Origin: Acidimicrobiaceae bacterium
GTDB taxonomy: Bacteria > Actinomycetota > Acidimicrobiia > Acidimicrobiales > Bog-793
Assembly (NCBI GenBank): GCA_025463965.1
Contig: JAODBN010000198.1
Location: forward strand, 1 to 24,206
Direction: 5' to 3'
DNA length: 24,206 nt
Shown in pieces: positions 15,333 to 23,031 of the stretch. Made by a program: the position numbers and the translations under genes. Position 1 is the stretch's first letter. Each line of letters begins with the position of its first letter. Under the pieces are notes generated by a model. It made no database searches, had not been told where the DNA came from, and worked only from the letters and a program-made list of their open reading frames with translations.

Positions 15333-16478
15333 ATGGCAGTCACCACGAGCACCCGTGTCCGCTCCCGCCTGGAGGCTGTCCGCAACGGACTGACCCCCCG
15401 CGAATGGGCCCGCGTCGGCGGCATGGCGGCAGCGGTGCTGGCCCTCTACGTCGTCGGCTTCGCCCTCCTCGGCTCGGCCATCCCCCACCACTACCGGCTT
15501 TCCGACAGCCAGGTGTTCGGCCTTGGCACCGGGGTGCTCGCGCTCACGCTCGGGATGCGCCACGCCTTCGACGCCGACCACATCTCGGCCATCGACAACA
15601 CCACGCGAAAGCTCATGTCGGAGGGAAAACGGCCGCTCAGCGTGGGCTTCTTCTTCTCCCTCGGACACTCGACGGTCGTCTTCGTGCTGGCTGTGCTGCT
15701 GAACTTCGGGATCCGCTCGCTCGACCAGCAAGTGAGCAACCCGCACTCGGGTCTCCACAACGTCACGAGCGTCGTCGGCACGCTCGTCTCGGGGCTCTTC
15801 CTCTACCTCATCGCCGCCCTGAACGTCGTGATCCTCGTCTCGATCGCCCGGCTCTTCCACCAGCTGCGCCAGGGTCGCTACGACGAGGCCGAGCTCGAGG
15901 AGCAGCTGAACAAGCGGGGCTTTATGAACCGCTTCTTCGGCAAGCTGTCCCAGCGCATCGACGCACCGTGGAAGATCTACCCGATCGGCGTGCTCTTCGG
16001 GCTGGGCTTCGACACCGCAAGTGAGGTCGCCTTGCTCGTCCTGTCCGGCTCGGCGGTGGCGAGCGGCCTCCCGTTCTGGGCGATCCTCTCGCTGCCGATC
16101 CTCTTCGCCGCCGGCATGAGCCTTTTCGACACCCTCGACGGCTGCTTCATGAACTTCGCTTACGGATGGGCCTTCTTCCGGCCGGTCCGCAAGATCTACT
16201 ACAACATCATCATCACGGCCCTGTCGGTGACGGTCGCCTTCGTCATCGGCACGATCGAGCTCCTCGGCCTTCTCCCGTCGGAGCTGTCTTGGCACGGCGG
16301 TGCCTGGAGCTTCTTCGAGCGCTTCAACATCAACTCCGCAGGCTTCTTTGTGGTCGGCCTCTTCGTCGTCACCTGGATCGCCGCCCTCGCCGTTTGGCGA
16401 TTCGGTCGGGTGGAAGCCCGCTGGGATGCGTCGGCCGGCAGAGCACGCGCCGAACGCGGCGAGGTCGGCGTGCCGTGA
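15333..16478 (+). CDS. NiCoT-family nickel/cobalt permease
   Basis: A 381-residue membrane permease of the HoxN/NixA (NiCoT) family, which takes up Ni2+ and/or Co2+. The defining motif RHAFDADHI in helix 2 is at residues 76-84. The other family signatures are FFFSLGHSTVV (about 106-116), GLGFDTASEV and AAGMSLFDTLDGCFM. Eight or so hydrophobic segments are present. The charged loop after SIARLFHQLR is typical. ATG 15333 is preceded by GGGGAGGCGAAG. It is probably controlled by the divergent Fur-family regulator. Nickel and cobalt cannot be told apart from the sequence; no urease, hydrogenase or nickel superoxide dismutase gene is in view. The stop overlaps the start of the next gene. Confidence 0.93.
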   Translation: MAVTTSTRVRSRLEAVRNGLTPREWARVGGMAAAVLALYVVGFALLGSAIPHHYRLSDSQVFGLGTGVLALTLGMRHAFDADHISAIDNTTRKLMSEGKRPLSVGFFFSLGHSTVVFVLAVLLNFGIRSLDQQVSNPHSGLHNVTSVVGTLVSGLFLYLIAALNVVILVSIARLFHQLRQGRYDEAELEEQLNKRGFMNRFFGKLSQRIDAPWKIYPIGVLFGLGFDTASEVALLVLSGSAVASGLPFWAILSLPILFAAGMSLFDTLDGCFMNFAYGWAFFRPVRKIYYNIIITALSVTVAFVIGTIELLGLLPSELSWHGGAWSFFERFNINSAGFFVVGLFVVTWIAALAVWRFGRVEARWDASAGRARAERGEVGVP

Positions 16479-16744
16479 GCGACGTCCAGGCTCCGGGCGG
16501 AATCCGCCATCTGCTCGACGGGCAGCTCGTCGAGGACGGCGAGCTGCTCGAGCTCGCCATCGCGGAAGGCTGGACCTCTGGGCACTACCGGGCCGCTCTC
16601 CACCCCGAGACCGGCCAGGCCGCGTTCGAACTCCATCTGCGAGGCGACGGTGGCCTGCACCACCTCACGATCTACCTGCCGCCCGACGCCCTATTGCGAC
16701 GCAATCCCAGCGAGCACGCGGCTGCACTTCAGCCGGACCACTGA
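16475..16744 (+). CDS. Hypothetical 89-residue protein coupled to the nickel permease
   Basis: I do not recognise a family. The start is GTG at 16475, overlapping the permease stop in a GTGA arrangement, so it is translationally coupled and co-regulated. It is a small soluble acidic protein, with a predicted helix around GELLELAIAEGW and a beta-rich centre (AAFELHLRGDGGLHHLTIYL). Five His residues lie in its second half, including GLHHL. Metal handling or a permease accessory role is a guess from position and histidines. A GC-rich hairpin follows directly, so this is the last gene of the unit. Confidence 0.7.
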   Translation: MSDVQAPGGIRHLLDGQLVEDGELLELAIAEGWTSGHYRAALHPETGQAAFELHLRGDGGLHHLTIYLPPDALLRRNPSEHAAALQPDH

Positions 16745-16745
16745 G

Positions 16746-16787
16746 GCAAGAGACAAAGCCGACCGCCCTTGGTCCGTCGGCTCTTGC
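16746..16787. terminator. Bidirectional terminator hairpin between convergent genes
   Basis: GCCGAC (16758-16763) pairs with GTCGGC (16776-16781), and GCAAGA (16746-16751) pairs with TCTTGC (16782-16787). This makes a 12-base-pair stem with a 6-base bulge on one side and a 12-base loop. It fills the gap between the 89-residue gene and the Nudix gene and touches the Nudix stop. Confidence 0.6.
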
Positions 16788-17221
16788 TAGCGCCGGTCGA
16801 GCAGGCCGAGCAGGTGGCGCTCGATCAGCTCGCGCACGAACGGGACGAGCAAGAGACCGTCGAGCTCCTCGGGAGAGAACAGTCCGAAGCCTTGGCCCTC
16901 GGTGAGCACGATCTCTTCCAGGTCCAGCTCGCGTACGACATAGGAGAGGGTGACAATGCGCCCGTCTGCCTCCGGGTCGATGATCTCGCCCACGACCGTG
17001 GCCTCGCCGGGCGCGATCACAAGGCCTGTCTCCTCTTCCATCTCGCGGATCAGCGCGTCCTCTGGCGTCTCACCTGCCTCGAGCGAGCCGCCGAACCCGG
17101 CCCAGTGCCCGGGGTAGAGCACGCCAGGAAGGTCGTCTCGGTGGTGCAAGAAGAGCTGTCCCCCCGGGGTCAGCACCACCGTCATCACCCCACGCGAGGG
17201 CGGATCGACCGGTTCAGCCAT
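16787..17221 (-). CDS. Nudix hydrolase
   Basis: A 144-residue Nudix pyrophosphohydrolase. The Nudix box is complete: GSLEAGETPEDALIREMEEETGL fits G-x5-E-x7-R-E-x-x-E-E-x-G. The likely substrate is a nucleoside diphosphate linked to another moiety, but it cannot be specified. The ATG at 17221 overlaps the end of the SRAP gene by 8 bases on the same strand. The pair is therefore an operon, and a longer frame extending into SRAP is not the real start. A role in cleaning damaged nucleotides would fit the DNA-protecting neighbour, but that is inference. Confidence 0.88.
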   Translation of the reverse strand: MAEPVDPPSRGVMTVVLTPGGQLFLHHRDDLPGVLYPGHWAGFGGSLEAGETPEDALIREMEEETGLVIAPGEATVVGEIIDPEADGRIVTLSYVVRELDLEEIVLTEGQGFGLFSPEELDGLLLVPFVRELIERHLLGLLDRR

Positions 17222-17984
17222 TGCGGCTGAGGTCCCAGCCGAAGCTGAGCGGCTCGACCGAGCGCGCAGGGTCATCAGTCGCTGCGTCGGGGTCAGCGAC
17301 CACCTGGAGCATCCCGGGGTCGTCGTTGGCCACGTTGCCCACCCGGCGGTCGACGGGCCAGGCGACGAGGGTTCCACCCGGTGATGGCTGGAGCAGGGAC
17401 TCAAGCTCGTCGCGATCGCCAGCCGATTCCAGCCAGCGCTCCTGAGCGCCGCTCTCGAGCACCACCGGCATCCGGTCGTGGATTCCGGTGAGATCCTCGC
17501 CGGCCCCGGTCGTGACAATGGTGCAGCTCACAAGAGACGGCGCGCCGTCCTCGGCACCGGGCGCCCACCAGCGCTCGAAGAGCCCCGCGAAGGCCAGCGG
17601 AGCACCGTCGCGGCGGGAGAAGTAGAAGGGCTGAGGGGTCCGGCCCGGGCCTTTCTTCCACTCGTAGAAGCCGTCCGCGACCACGAGCAGTCGCCGGCGG
17701 ACAAAGGCCGAGCGGAACGCGGGACGCTCGGCGATCGACTCGGCGCGAGCGTTCAGCATCCGCGCCCCCACCTCCGGCCCCTTAGCGAACGACGGAACAA
17801 GGCCCCAGTAGTACGGCCCCAGCTCTCGCACACCGGCCGAGGTGACCCTGACCCCGAGCACGGTGGAGGTCGGCGCCACGTTCCAGCTCGGCGCCACCGC
17901 CTCAGCCGCCTCGTCGCTCACCACCGCACCGAAGCAGCTCGCCAGCTGATCGGGCGGCGTCGCCAGCACGAACCGTCCGCACAT
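17214..17984 (-). CDS. SRAP domain protein (YedK/HMCES family), abasic-site shield
   Basis: A 256-residue SRAP protein. These proteins form a thiazolidine DNA-protein crosslink with abasic sites in single-stranded DNA through Cys2. The key residues are all visible: Cys2 right after the initiator, Asn35 in WNVAPT, Glu108 in DGFYEW and His169 in IHDRMP. Cys2 must be exposed by methionine removal, so the start is fixed at ATG 17984; an out-of-frame ATG lies four bases upstream. TAGCCT is 6 bases before the ATG, so the message looks leaderless. No LexA box is seen upstream. It is followed by an overlapping Nudix gene. Confidence 0.93.
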   Translation of the reverse strand: MCGRFVLATPPDQLASCFGAVVSDEAAEAVAPSWNVAPTSTVLGVRVTSAGVRELGPYYWGLVPSFAKGPEVGARMLNARAESIAERPAFRSAFVRRRLLVVADGFYEWKKGPGRTPQPFYFSRRDGAPLAFAGLFERWWAPGAEDGAPSLVSCTIVTTGAGEDLTGIHDRMPVVLESGAQERWLESAGDRDELESLLQPSPGGTLVAWPVDRRVGNVANDDPGMLQVVADPDAATDDPARSVEPLSFGWDLSRNG

Positions 17985-17990
17985 GCATTC

Positions 17991-17996
17991 AGGCTA
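17991..17996 (-). promoter_or_regulatory. -10 element (TAGCCT) of the SRAP gene, leaderless
   Basis: TAGCCT on the minus strand is separated from the ATG at 17984 by exactly 6 bases, the same geometry as at the Fur-family gene. Confidence 0.55.
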
Positions 17997-18264
17997 CGGT
18001 CCGCTCCGCCCGCTTCGAACCCGCAGGTCAGCACCTCCGTCCGACGGCTGGCGGTGATGGCCGCCACCCGCTGCGACGCCTCGTAGCCCGTGATTCCGAG
18101 GAGTTCCGCTATTCCGACCAAGTTGGTCAGGTTTATGTATATGCTGTCGGCCTGCTCGAGCGAACGGATCACGCGCAGGAGTTGCTGCGTCGGATCCAGG
18201 AGCAAGGCGCCGGAGCGCATAAAGGCGACGAGCAGAGCCAGTGAAATCACAGAGGAGGAGCGAC
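17997..18264 (+). promoter_or_regulatory. Regulatory gap before the sulfate importer, with palindrome and repeats
   Basis: This 268-base gap separates divergent SRAP and sulfate-transport genes. It holds three direct copies of TTCCG (18094, 18104, 18112) and a palindrome GACCAA-G-TTGGTC (18116-18128). An AT-rich stretch, GTTTATGTATATG (18131-18143), follows and is rare in this GC-rich window. A -35 TTCCGA (18112) and -10 TATGTA (18134) spaced by 16 bases are possible for the plus strand. On the minus strand TTCGCT and TATACA are spaced by 17. AGAGGAGGAG just before 18265 is a strong ribosome site for the binding protein. I recognise no riboswitch. Confidence 0.4.
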
Positions 18265-19347
18265 GTGTCCCGCCAAGAGATCTCGACCGACGAGTGGATC
18301 AGCAACCGCCACACGAGCCGTCGGCGGCTGATGGCTTGTGCTGCGGCAGCGCTCGCCGCCGGTGGCGGCGTCGTAGCGACCGGCGCGGCGGCCGCAGCTT
18401 CGAGCTCGTCCAGCCCCTCGGGCACGGTATCGCTCGTCGCGTACTCCACGCCCGAGCCGGCCTATCTGCAGCTCGTCGACAAGTTCCAGCAGACGACCGC
18501 CGGAAAGAACGTCAAGTTCTCCTACTCCTTCGGACCGTCGGGCACCGAGTCGCGCAACGTCGCCGCCGGCCAGCCGGCTGACGTGGTCAACTTCTCGCTC
18601 GCAACCGACATGGAGCGCCTGGTCAAGGACAAGCTCGTGTCCTCGAGCTGGAACTCCAACACGACGACCCGAGGCATGGTGACCGACTCGGTGGTCGTGT
18701 TCGTGGTGCCGAAGGGAAACCCCGAGCACATCACGAGCTGGCAGGACCTGGTGAAGCCCGGAGTGCGGATCTTCACACCGAACCCCTTCAGCTCCGGGAG
18801 CGCCCGCTGGAACCTGATGGCGGCCTACGGCGCCGAGCTGAAGCAGGGCAAGTCCACCAGCCAGGCACAGTCCTTCCTCCAGTCGATCCTGTCGAAGACC
18901 GTGGCCCAGAGCGCGAGCGCGGCCGACGAGCTGCAGGCCTTTGTGCAAGACGGCAACAAGCACGACGTCCTTCTCGACTACGAGGACGACGCCATCCAGG
19001 CGCAGCGGTCGAAGGTGGCGCTGAGCTACGTGATCCCGCCCCAGTCGCTCCTGATCGAGAACCCGATCGCCGTGACGACGAACTCGAAGAACGCCGCGGC
19101 GGCCAAGGCTTTCGTCACCTACCTGCTGTCGCCGGCGGGACAGACCGAGTGGGCCCAGCTCGGCTACCGCTCGGTGCGCCCAGCGGTCGAGGCGAAGTTC
19201 CGCACGAAGTTCCCTGACCCGAAGGGGCTGTTCACCATCCAGTACGTCGGGGGATGGGACTCGATCGCCACGAAGTTCTTCGGGGCGACAAGCGGGATCG
19301 TGACCCAGATCGAGCAGCATCTGGGCGTGTCGACGTCGAGCAGCTGA
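18265..19347 (+). CDS. Sulfate/thiosulfate ABC transporter substrate-binding protein
   Basis: A 360-residue exported binding protein of the Sbp/CysP family. It captures sulfate or thiosulfate outside the membrane and delivers it to CysTWA. Residues 18-45 form a signal peptide with a twin-arginine-like SRRRLM followed by an Ala-rich hydrophobic stretch; the Ser-rich segment after about residue 45 is probably the mature start. The family body is clear: FSYSFGPSGTESRNVAAGQPADVV, the VPKGNPEHITSWQDLVKPGV region, and NPFSSGSARWN near the anion site. GTG 18265 is chosen for the strong upstream AGGAGG; a GTG at 18241 would add eight residues. First gene of the importer operon. Sulfate and thiosulfate cannot be distinguished. 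Confidence 0.93.
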   Translation: MSRQEISTDEWISNRHTSRRRLMACAAAALAAGGGVVATGAAAAASSSSSPSGTVSLVAYSTPEPAYLQLVDKFQQTTAGKNVKFSYSFGPSGTESRNVAAGQPADVVNFSLATDMERLVKDKLVSSSWNSNTTTRGMVTDSVVVFVVPKGNPEHITSWQDLVKPGVRIFTPNPFSSGSARWNLMAAYGAELKQGKSTSQAQSFLQSILSKTVAQSASAADELQAFVQDGNKHDVLLDYEDDAIQAQRSKVALSYVIPPQSLLIENPIAVTTNSKNAAAAKAFVTYLLSPAGQTEWAQLGYRSVRPAVEAKFRTKFPDPKGLFTIQYVGGWDSIATKFFGATSGIVTQIEQHLGVSTSSS

Positions 19348-19351
19348 CTTC

Positions 19352-20251
19352 TTGACCTCGCTTCTCGACCCGGTTCGCGGCGAGTTCGAGCCCGACCGCA
19401 GCGCCTCGGCGCGGCGGTCGGGCTCGGCCCGTTCGGCAGGCTCGCGCCGGCGGGCCCGTCGAGCCGCGCTCCGCCGGCTGCCGGGACCGAGCCTCGCGGT
19501 GACCTACCTGAGCCTGCTGGTCCTGCTTCCGATGGTGGCGGTGTTCTCCAAGGCCTTCTCCGGAGGACCATCCGCGTTCTGGCGGGAGGTGTCCCAGGTG
19601 CAGGTGCGCGCCGCACTGGAGCTGACGGTCGTCTCCTCGTTGATCGTCGTCGTGGTGAACGCCCTTGCAGGAACCGCCGTGGCGTGGCTGCTCGTGCGCG
19701 ACCACCGCTCGGTCTTCGCCCGCGTCATCGGCCCGTTCGTGGATCTGCCGTTCGCCCTTCCGACCGTCATCGCCGGGATCGTGCTCGTCAGCCTCTACGG
19801 GCCGAACAGCCCGCTGCACGCCGACATCGCCTACACGCGCACCGCGGTCGTCGTCGCCATGGCGTTCGTGACGCTTCCCTTCGCGGTCCGAAGCGTGCAG
19901 CCGGTGCTCGCCGCCCTCGACCAGGAGAGCGAAGAGGCCGCCGCCTCGCTCGGCGCGTCGCCTTGGGCCACGTTCCGGCGCGTCACCCTCCCCAGCCTCG
20001 CCCCTGCCATCATCACCGGCGCCGGCCTCGGCTTTGCCCGGGCGCTCGGTGAGTACGGGTCCCTCACCATCATCTCGGGCAACCTGCCGCTCAAGACCCA
20101 GGTCGCCTCGGTCGTCATCTTCGGGTTCGTCGAGAACGACGACCTTCCCGCGGCGGCCGCGACCTCGCTCGTACTCTTCGCGCTCGCGCTCGTGGCCCTC
20201 CTGATCTTCTCGACGATCCGGCGTCGCTTCATCACCGCGGAGCTGCCGTGA
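19352..20251 (+). CDS. cysT: Sulfate ABC transporter permease CysT
   Basis: A 299-residue inner-membrane permease, one of two forming the sulfate channel. The first 45 residues are Arg/Ser/Ala-rich and cytoplasmic, and six membrane helices follow. The EAA loop that contacts the ATPase reads EEAAASLGASPWATFRR, and the FARALGEYGSLTIISGNLP segment is typical of CysT. The TTG at 19352 gives the longest frame and begins 4 bases after the preceding stop. It has no good ribosome site, so the exact start is uncertain. The stop overlaps the cysW start by four bases. Confidence 0.92.
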   Translation: MTSLLDPVRGEFEPDRSASARRSGSARSAGSRRRARRAALRRLPGPSLAVTYLSLLVLLPMVAVFSKAFSGGPSAFWREVSQVQVRAALELTVVSSLIVVVVNALAGTAVAWLLVRDHRSVFARVIGPFVDLPFALPTVIAGIVLVSLYGPNSPLHADIAYTRTAVVVAMAFVTLPFAVRSVQPVLAALDQESEEAAASLGASPWATFRRVTLPSLAPAIITGAGLGFARALGEYGSLTIISGNLPLKTQVASVVIFGFVENDDLPAAAATSLVLFALALVALLIFSTIRRRFITAELP

Positions 20252-21063
20252 AGGCCCGCCGGCTGGCGCTTCGCTGGGGTCTGCGCCTGTTCTGTCTGGC
20301 CTATGTGGGGTTCCTCGTCGGGGTGCCCGCCGGGTCGGTGGTCTGGCGTGCCCTGTCGCCGGGCTTCTCCAGCGCGTGGAACGCGGTCACCACCCCCGCC
20401 GCGATCCACGCGTTCGTGCTCACCCTCGAGTCGGCCGCGCTCGCCGTCGCCCTCAACACCGTCTTCGGAGTGGGCATGGCCCTGCTCCTCGCCCGCCGCC
20501 GCTTCCCGGGCGCCAGCCTCCTGGAGGCGCTCGTGGACCTGCCGCTGTCGCTCTCCCCCGTCGTCGTCGGGCTCGGGCTCGTGCTCTTGTGGTCGAGCCG
20601 GGAGGGATGGGCCGGACCGTGGCTGGCGGCGCGGTGCATCGAGGTGATCTGCGCGTGCCCGGGCATCGTCATCGCGTCGGCCTTCGTCTCGCTTCCTTAC
20701 GTGGTGCGCGAGGTGCTTCCCGTGCTCCAGGAGGTGGGCGACGAGCAGGAGCAGGCCGCCGAGACCCTCGGCGCCGGCGCCCTCACCACCTTCTGGCGGA
20801 TCACCCTTCCGACGATCCGCTGGGGACTCGCCTACGGCGTGCTGCTCACGACGGCGAGGATCCTCGGCGAGTTCGGCGCCATGAGCGTGGTGTCGGGCGA
20901 CATCGTCAGCCGCACCCAGACCTTCACCCAGTTTGTGAGTGACTCGTTCACGAACTTCGATCCCGCCGGGGCATACGCCGGAGCACTTTTGCTCGGGCTG
21001 CTGTCCGTCGCCGTTCTCGCCGCACTCAGTTTCAGCCGATCCCGGGAGGCCCGAATCCGGTGA
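20248..21063 (+). CDS. cysW: Sulfate ABC transporter permease CysW
   Basis: A 271-residue inner-membrane permease pairing with CysT. Six hydrophobic segments are visible. The EAA loop is EQAAETLGAGALTTFWRI, and RILGEFGAMSVVSGDI is the CysW counterpart of the CysT motif. The GTG start overlaps the cysT stop (GTGA) and the stop overlaps the cysA start in the same way. The three are therefore translationally coupled and probably made in fixed ratio. Confidence 0.93.
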   Translation: MKARRLALRWGLRLFCLAYVGFLVGVPAGSVVWRALSPGFSSAWNAVTTPAAIHAFVLTLESAALAVALNTVFGVGMALLLARRRFPGASLLEALVDLPLSLSPVVVGLGLVLLWSSREGWAGPWLAARCIEVICACPGIVIASAFVSLPYVVREVLPVLQEVGDEQEQAAETLGAGALTTFWRITLPTIRWGLAYGVLLTTARILGEFGAMSVVSGDIVSRTQTFTQFVSDSFTNFDPAGAYAGALLLGLLSVAVLAALSFSRSREARIR

Positions 21064-22073
21064 GCATCACCGTCCAGTCCATCTCCAAGTCCTTCGGCAC
21101 CGCTCCGGCGCTGCACGACGTCACCTTCGAGGTCCCCGCCGGATCGCTGATGGCGCTGCTCGGGCCGAGCGGAGGCGGCAAGTCGACCATCTTGCGCATC
21201 ATCGCCGGCCTCGAAGAGCCCGACTCCGGAACGATCGCTATCGACGGCGAGGAAGTCACCCACCTCCCCGCACGCACCCGGGGCATCGGCTTCTGCTTCC
21301 AGCACTACGCCCCGTTCCGGCACATGACCGTGTGGGAGAACGTGGCGTTCGGCCTGAAGGTCCGGCATCGGCCGAAGGCGGAGATCGCCGAGCGCGTTAG
21401 CGAGCTGCTCGAGCTCGTCCGGCTCGACGGGTTCTCCCGGCGCTATCCCGCGCAGCTCTCCGGCGGGCAGCGCCAGCGCATGGCACTCGCCCGGGCGCTC
21501 GCCGTCCAGCCCCGCGTGCTCTTGCTCGACGAGCCTTTCGGGGCGCTCGACGCCCAGGTGCGAAAGGAGCTGCGGACGTGGCTTCGAGAGCTGCACGAGC
21601 GGGTCCAGGTGACCACGGTGCTCGTCACCCATGACCAGGAGGAGGCGATGGAGGTAGCGGATCGCATCGCGGTCGTCCGCGACGGCCGCCTCGAGCAAGT
21701 GGGCACTCCGGCGGAGTGCTACGACCACCCCGCCAGCGAGTTCGTCTTGACCTTCCTCGGGCCGGCGACGCGCCTCGATGGCAGCTGGGTCCGCCCGCAC
21801 GACCTCGTGGTGACGAGGGAGGCGCTGCCCGGCTCGCACCGGGGCCGGATCGAGCGGATCGTCCGGCTCGGCTTCGAGGTGCGCCTCGAGGTCCTCCTCG
21901 AGGACGGCACCGACACGTGGGTCCAGCTCGCGCGCCGCTCCTACGACGCGCTCGGCGCGGAGGTGGGCGACGAGGTCCACGTGCACGTCGGCGTCGGGCG
22001 CCGCACCTGGCCGGTCGGCGAGGAGACCGATCCGCAGGGCCAGAGCCTCGTCGGAGTGCCCCCGGCGCCCTGA
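21060..22073 (+). CDS. cysA: Sulfate ABC transporter ATP-binding protein CysA
   Basis: A 337-residue ATPase that powers the CysTW importer. Walker A GPSGGGKST is at residues 35-43, the Q-loop glutamine at 81, LSGGQRQR at 133-140, Walker B LLLDEP at 154-159 and the switch His191. A C-terminal regulatory/TOBE-like region of about 100 residues follows (RPHDLVVTRE onward). GTG 21060 overlaps the cysW stop. Last gene of the operon; its stop codon lies inside an inverted repeat shared with the convergent metal ATPase. Confidence 0.94.
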   Translation: MSITVQSISKSFGTAPALHDVTFEVPAGSLMALLGPSGGGKSTILRIIAGLEEPDSGTIAIDGEEVTHLPARTRGIGFCFQHYAPFRHMTVWENVAFGLKVRHRPKAEIAERVSELLELVRLDGFSRRYPAQLSGGQRQRMALARALAVQPRVLLLDEPFGALDAQVRKELRTWLRELHERVQVTTVLVTHDQEEAMEVADRIAVVRDGRLEQVGTPAECYDHPASEFVLTFLGPATRLDGSWVRPHDLVVTREALPGSHRGRIERIVRLGFEVRLEVLLEDGTDTWVQLARRSYDALGAEVGDEVHVHVGVGRRTWPVGEETDPQGQSLVGVPPAP

Positions 22074-22102
22074 GCGCGGGGCCCAGCGGCTGAAGCGCTC
22101 AG
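22070..22102. terminator. Shared hairpin over two convergent stop codons
   Basis: CTGAGCGC (22070-22077) and GCGCTCAG (22095-22102) form a perfect 8-base-pair stem with a 17-base loop. Each arm contains a stop codon: cysA TGA on the left, the metal ATPase stop on the right. A bidirectional terminator is the simplest reading. Confidence 0.5.
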
Positions 22103-23031
22103 CGAAGCGACACCACGCCTGCGTCGGGGCCTTCTTCGTCTTTTCTTCGCAGCGGGTGCTCTCGCGCCTCGCCCGCCACGACGAGGATCCGGTCGTGCAC
22201 GCGCAGCACGTCGACGTGGCGCCCGTAGAGCTGGCTCAGCACCTCGGACCGCACGACCTCCTCGATCGTGCCGCTCACGGCCCGGCCACCCTCCAGGTAG
22301 ACGATGCGCTCAGTCACCGGCAGGAGCGGATTGATGTCGTGGGCGGATAGCAGCACGGCGAGTCCTTGCTCGCGCGAGATACGGGCGAGCAGCTCCACCA
22401 CCTCCTGCTCGCTGCGAAGGTCGAGGTTGGCGAGCGGCTCGTCGAGCAACAGCACCCGGGGCCGGTTGACGAGGGCGTGGGCGATCAGCACCCGCTGCTG
22501 CTCACCGCCCGACAAGCTGCCCACCCGCGCGCCGGCGAAGGCGCCGGCTCCGACGGCTTCCAACATCTCCTCGGTCAGCTCCCGCCGCTCTCGGGTGCGC
22601 AGCGGGAGCCCGAGGCGGTCGCCGTCGACGCCCAGGGCGACGAGGTCCCGGGCGCGAAGGGGAAGGTCGGGGTCGAGCAGGACCTTTTGGGGGACGTAGC
22701 CGATCTCACCGCGTGCCGCCCCCGTCCTCCCGTTGACCCGCACGCTGCCTGTCGTGTGGGTCTGCATGCCGAGGACCACGCGCAACAGCGTGGTCTTGCC
22801 CGCTCCGTTGGCACCGATCAGGGCGGTGAGCTCCCCGGGGGCGACCTCGAAGGTGACCTCCTCGAGCACGGCTCGACCACCGAGGCGCACGGAGACGCCG
22901 TCGACGGAGAGGGCGGGAACCACGCCACCGGCCGGCGCGCTCACGAGCCCGTCTCGCCCCGACATGGCCGCCGAGGCGCCCGGGCCAGGCCCCGGTGCTC
23001 CGGGAGCGCCCCGCTGGGTGTCGTTGCTCAT
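22099..23031 (-). CDS. ABC transporter ATPase, zinc/manganese (ZnuC/MntB-like) type, orphan
   Basis: A 310-residue ATPase closest to the metal-chelate ZnuC/MntB group. Walker A GANGAGKTT is at residues 73-81, Q-loop Gln115 in YVPQK, signature LSGGEQQR at 173-180, and Walker B LLLDEP at 194-199. The first 38 residues are a Gly/Pro/Ala-rich extension, so a start at the internal ATG (residue 23) is possible. ATG 23031 has AGGAGA upstream at somewhat long spacing. Such ATPases are normally encoded with a permease and a binding protein, but downstream is the convergent cysA and upstream is a divergent glnD. The partners must be elsewhere. The metal is inferred from family resemblance only. Confidence 0.85.
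   Translation of the reverse strand: MSNDTQRGAPGAPGPGPGASAAMSGRDGLVSAPAGGVVPALSVDGVSVRLGGRAVLEEVTFEVAPGELTALIGANGAGKTTLLRVVLGMQTHTTGSVRVNGRTGAARGEIGYVPQKVLLDPDLPLRARDLVALGVDGDRLGLPLRTRERRELTEEMLEAVGAGAFAGARVGSLSGGEQQRVLIAHALVNRPRVLLLDEPLANLDLRSEQEVVELLARISREQGLAVLLSAHDINPLLPVTERIVYLEGGRAVSGTIEEVVRSEVLSQLYGRHVDVLRVHDRILVVAGEAREHPLRRKDEEGPDAGVVSLR

Noticed and set aside
14303..16024. 573-codon plus-strand frame across fur and the NiCoT gene
   Set aside because: It is antisense to the Fur-family gene and out of frame with the permease.
17918..18250. A 110-residue minus-strand frame in the gap before the sulfate importer, with fairly coding-like codon use
   Set aside because: It overlaps the SRAP start by 67 bases, starts 15 bases from the divergent binding-protein gene, has no ribosome site and no family resemblance. 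A decayed gene fragment remains possible.
18265..18345. LMAC in the binding-protein signal region as a lipoprotein box
   Set aside because: The cysteine precedes the hydrophobic stretch instead of following it, so it cannot be a lipoprotein cleavage site.
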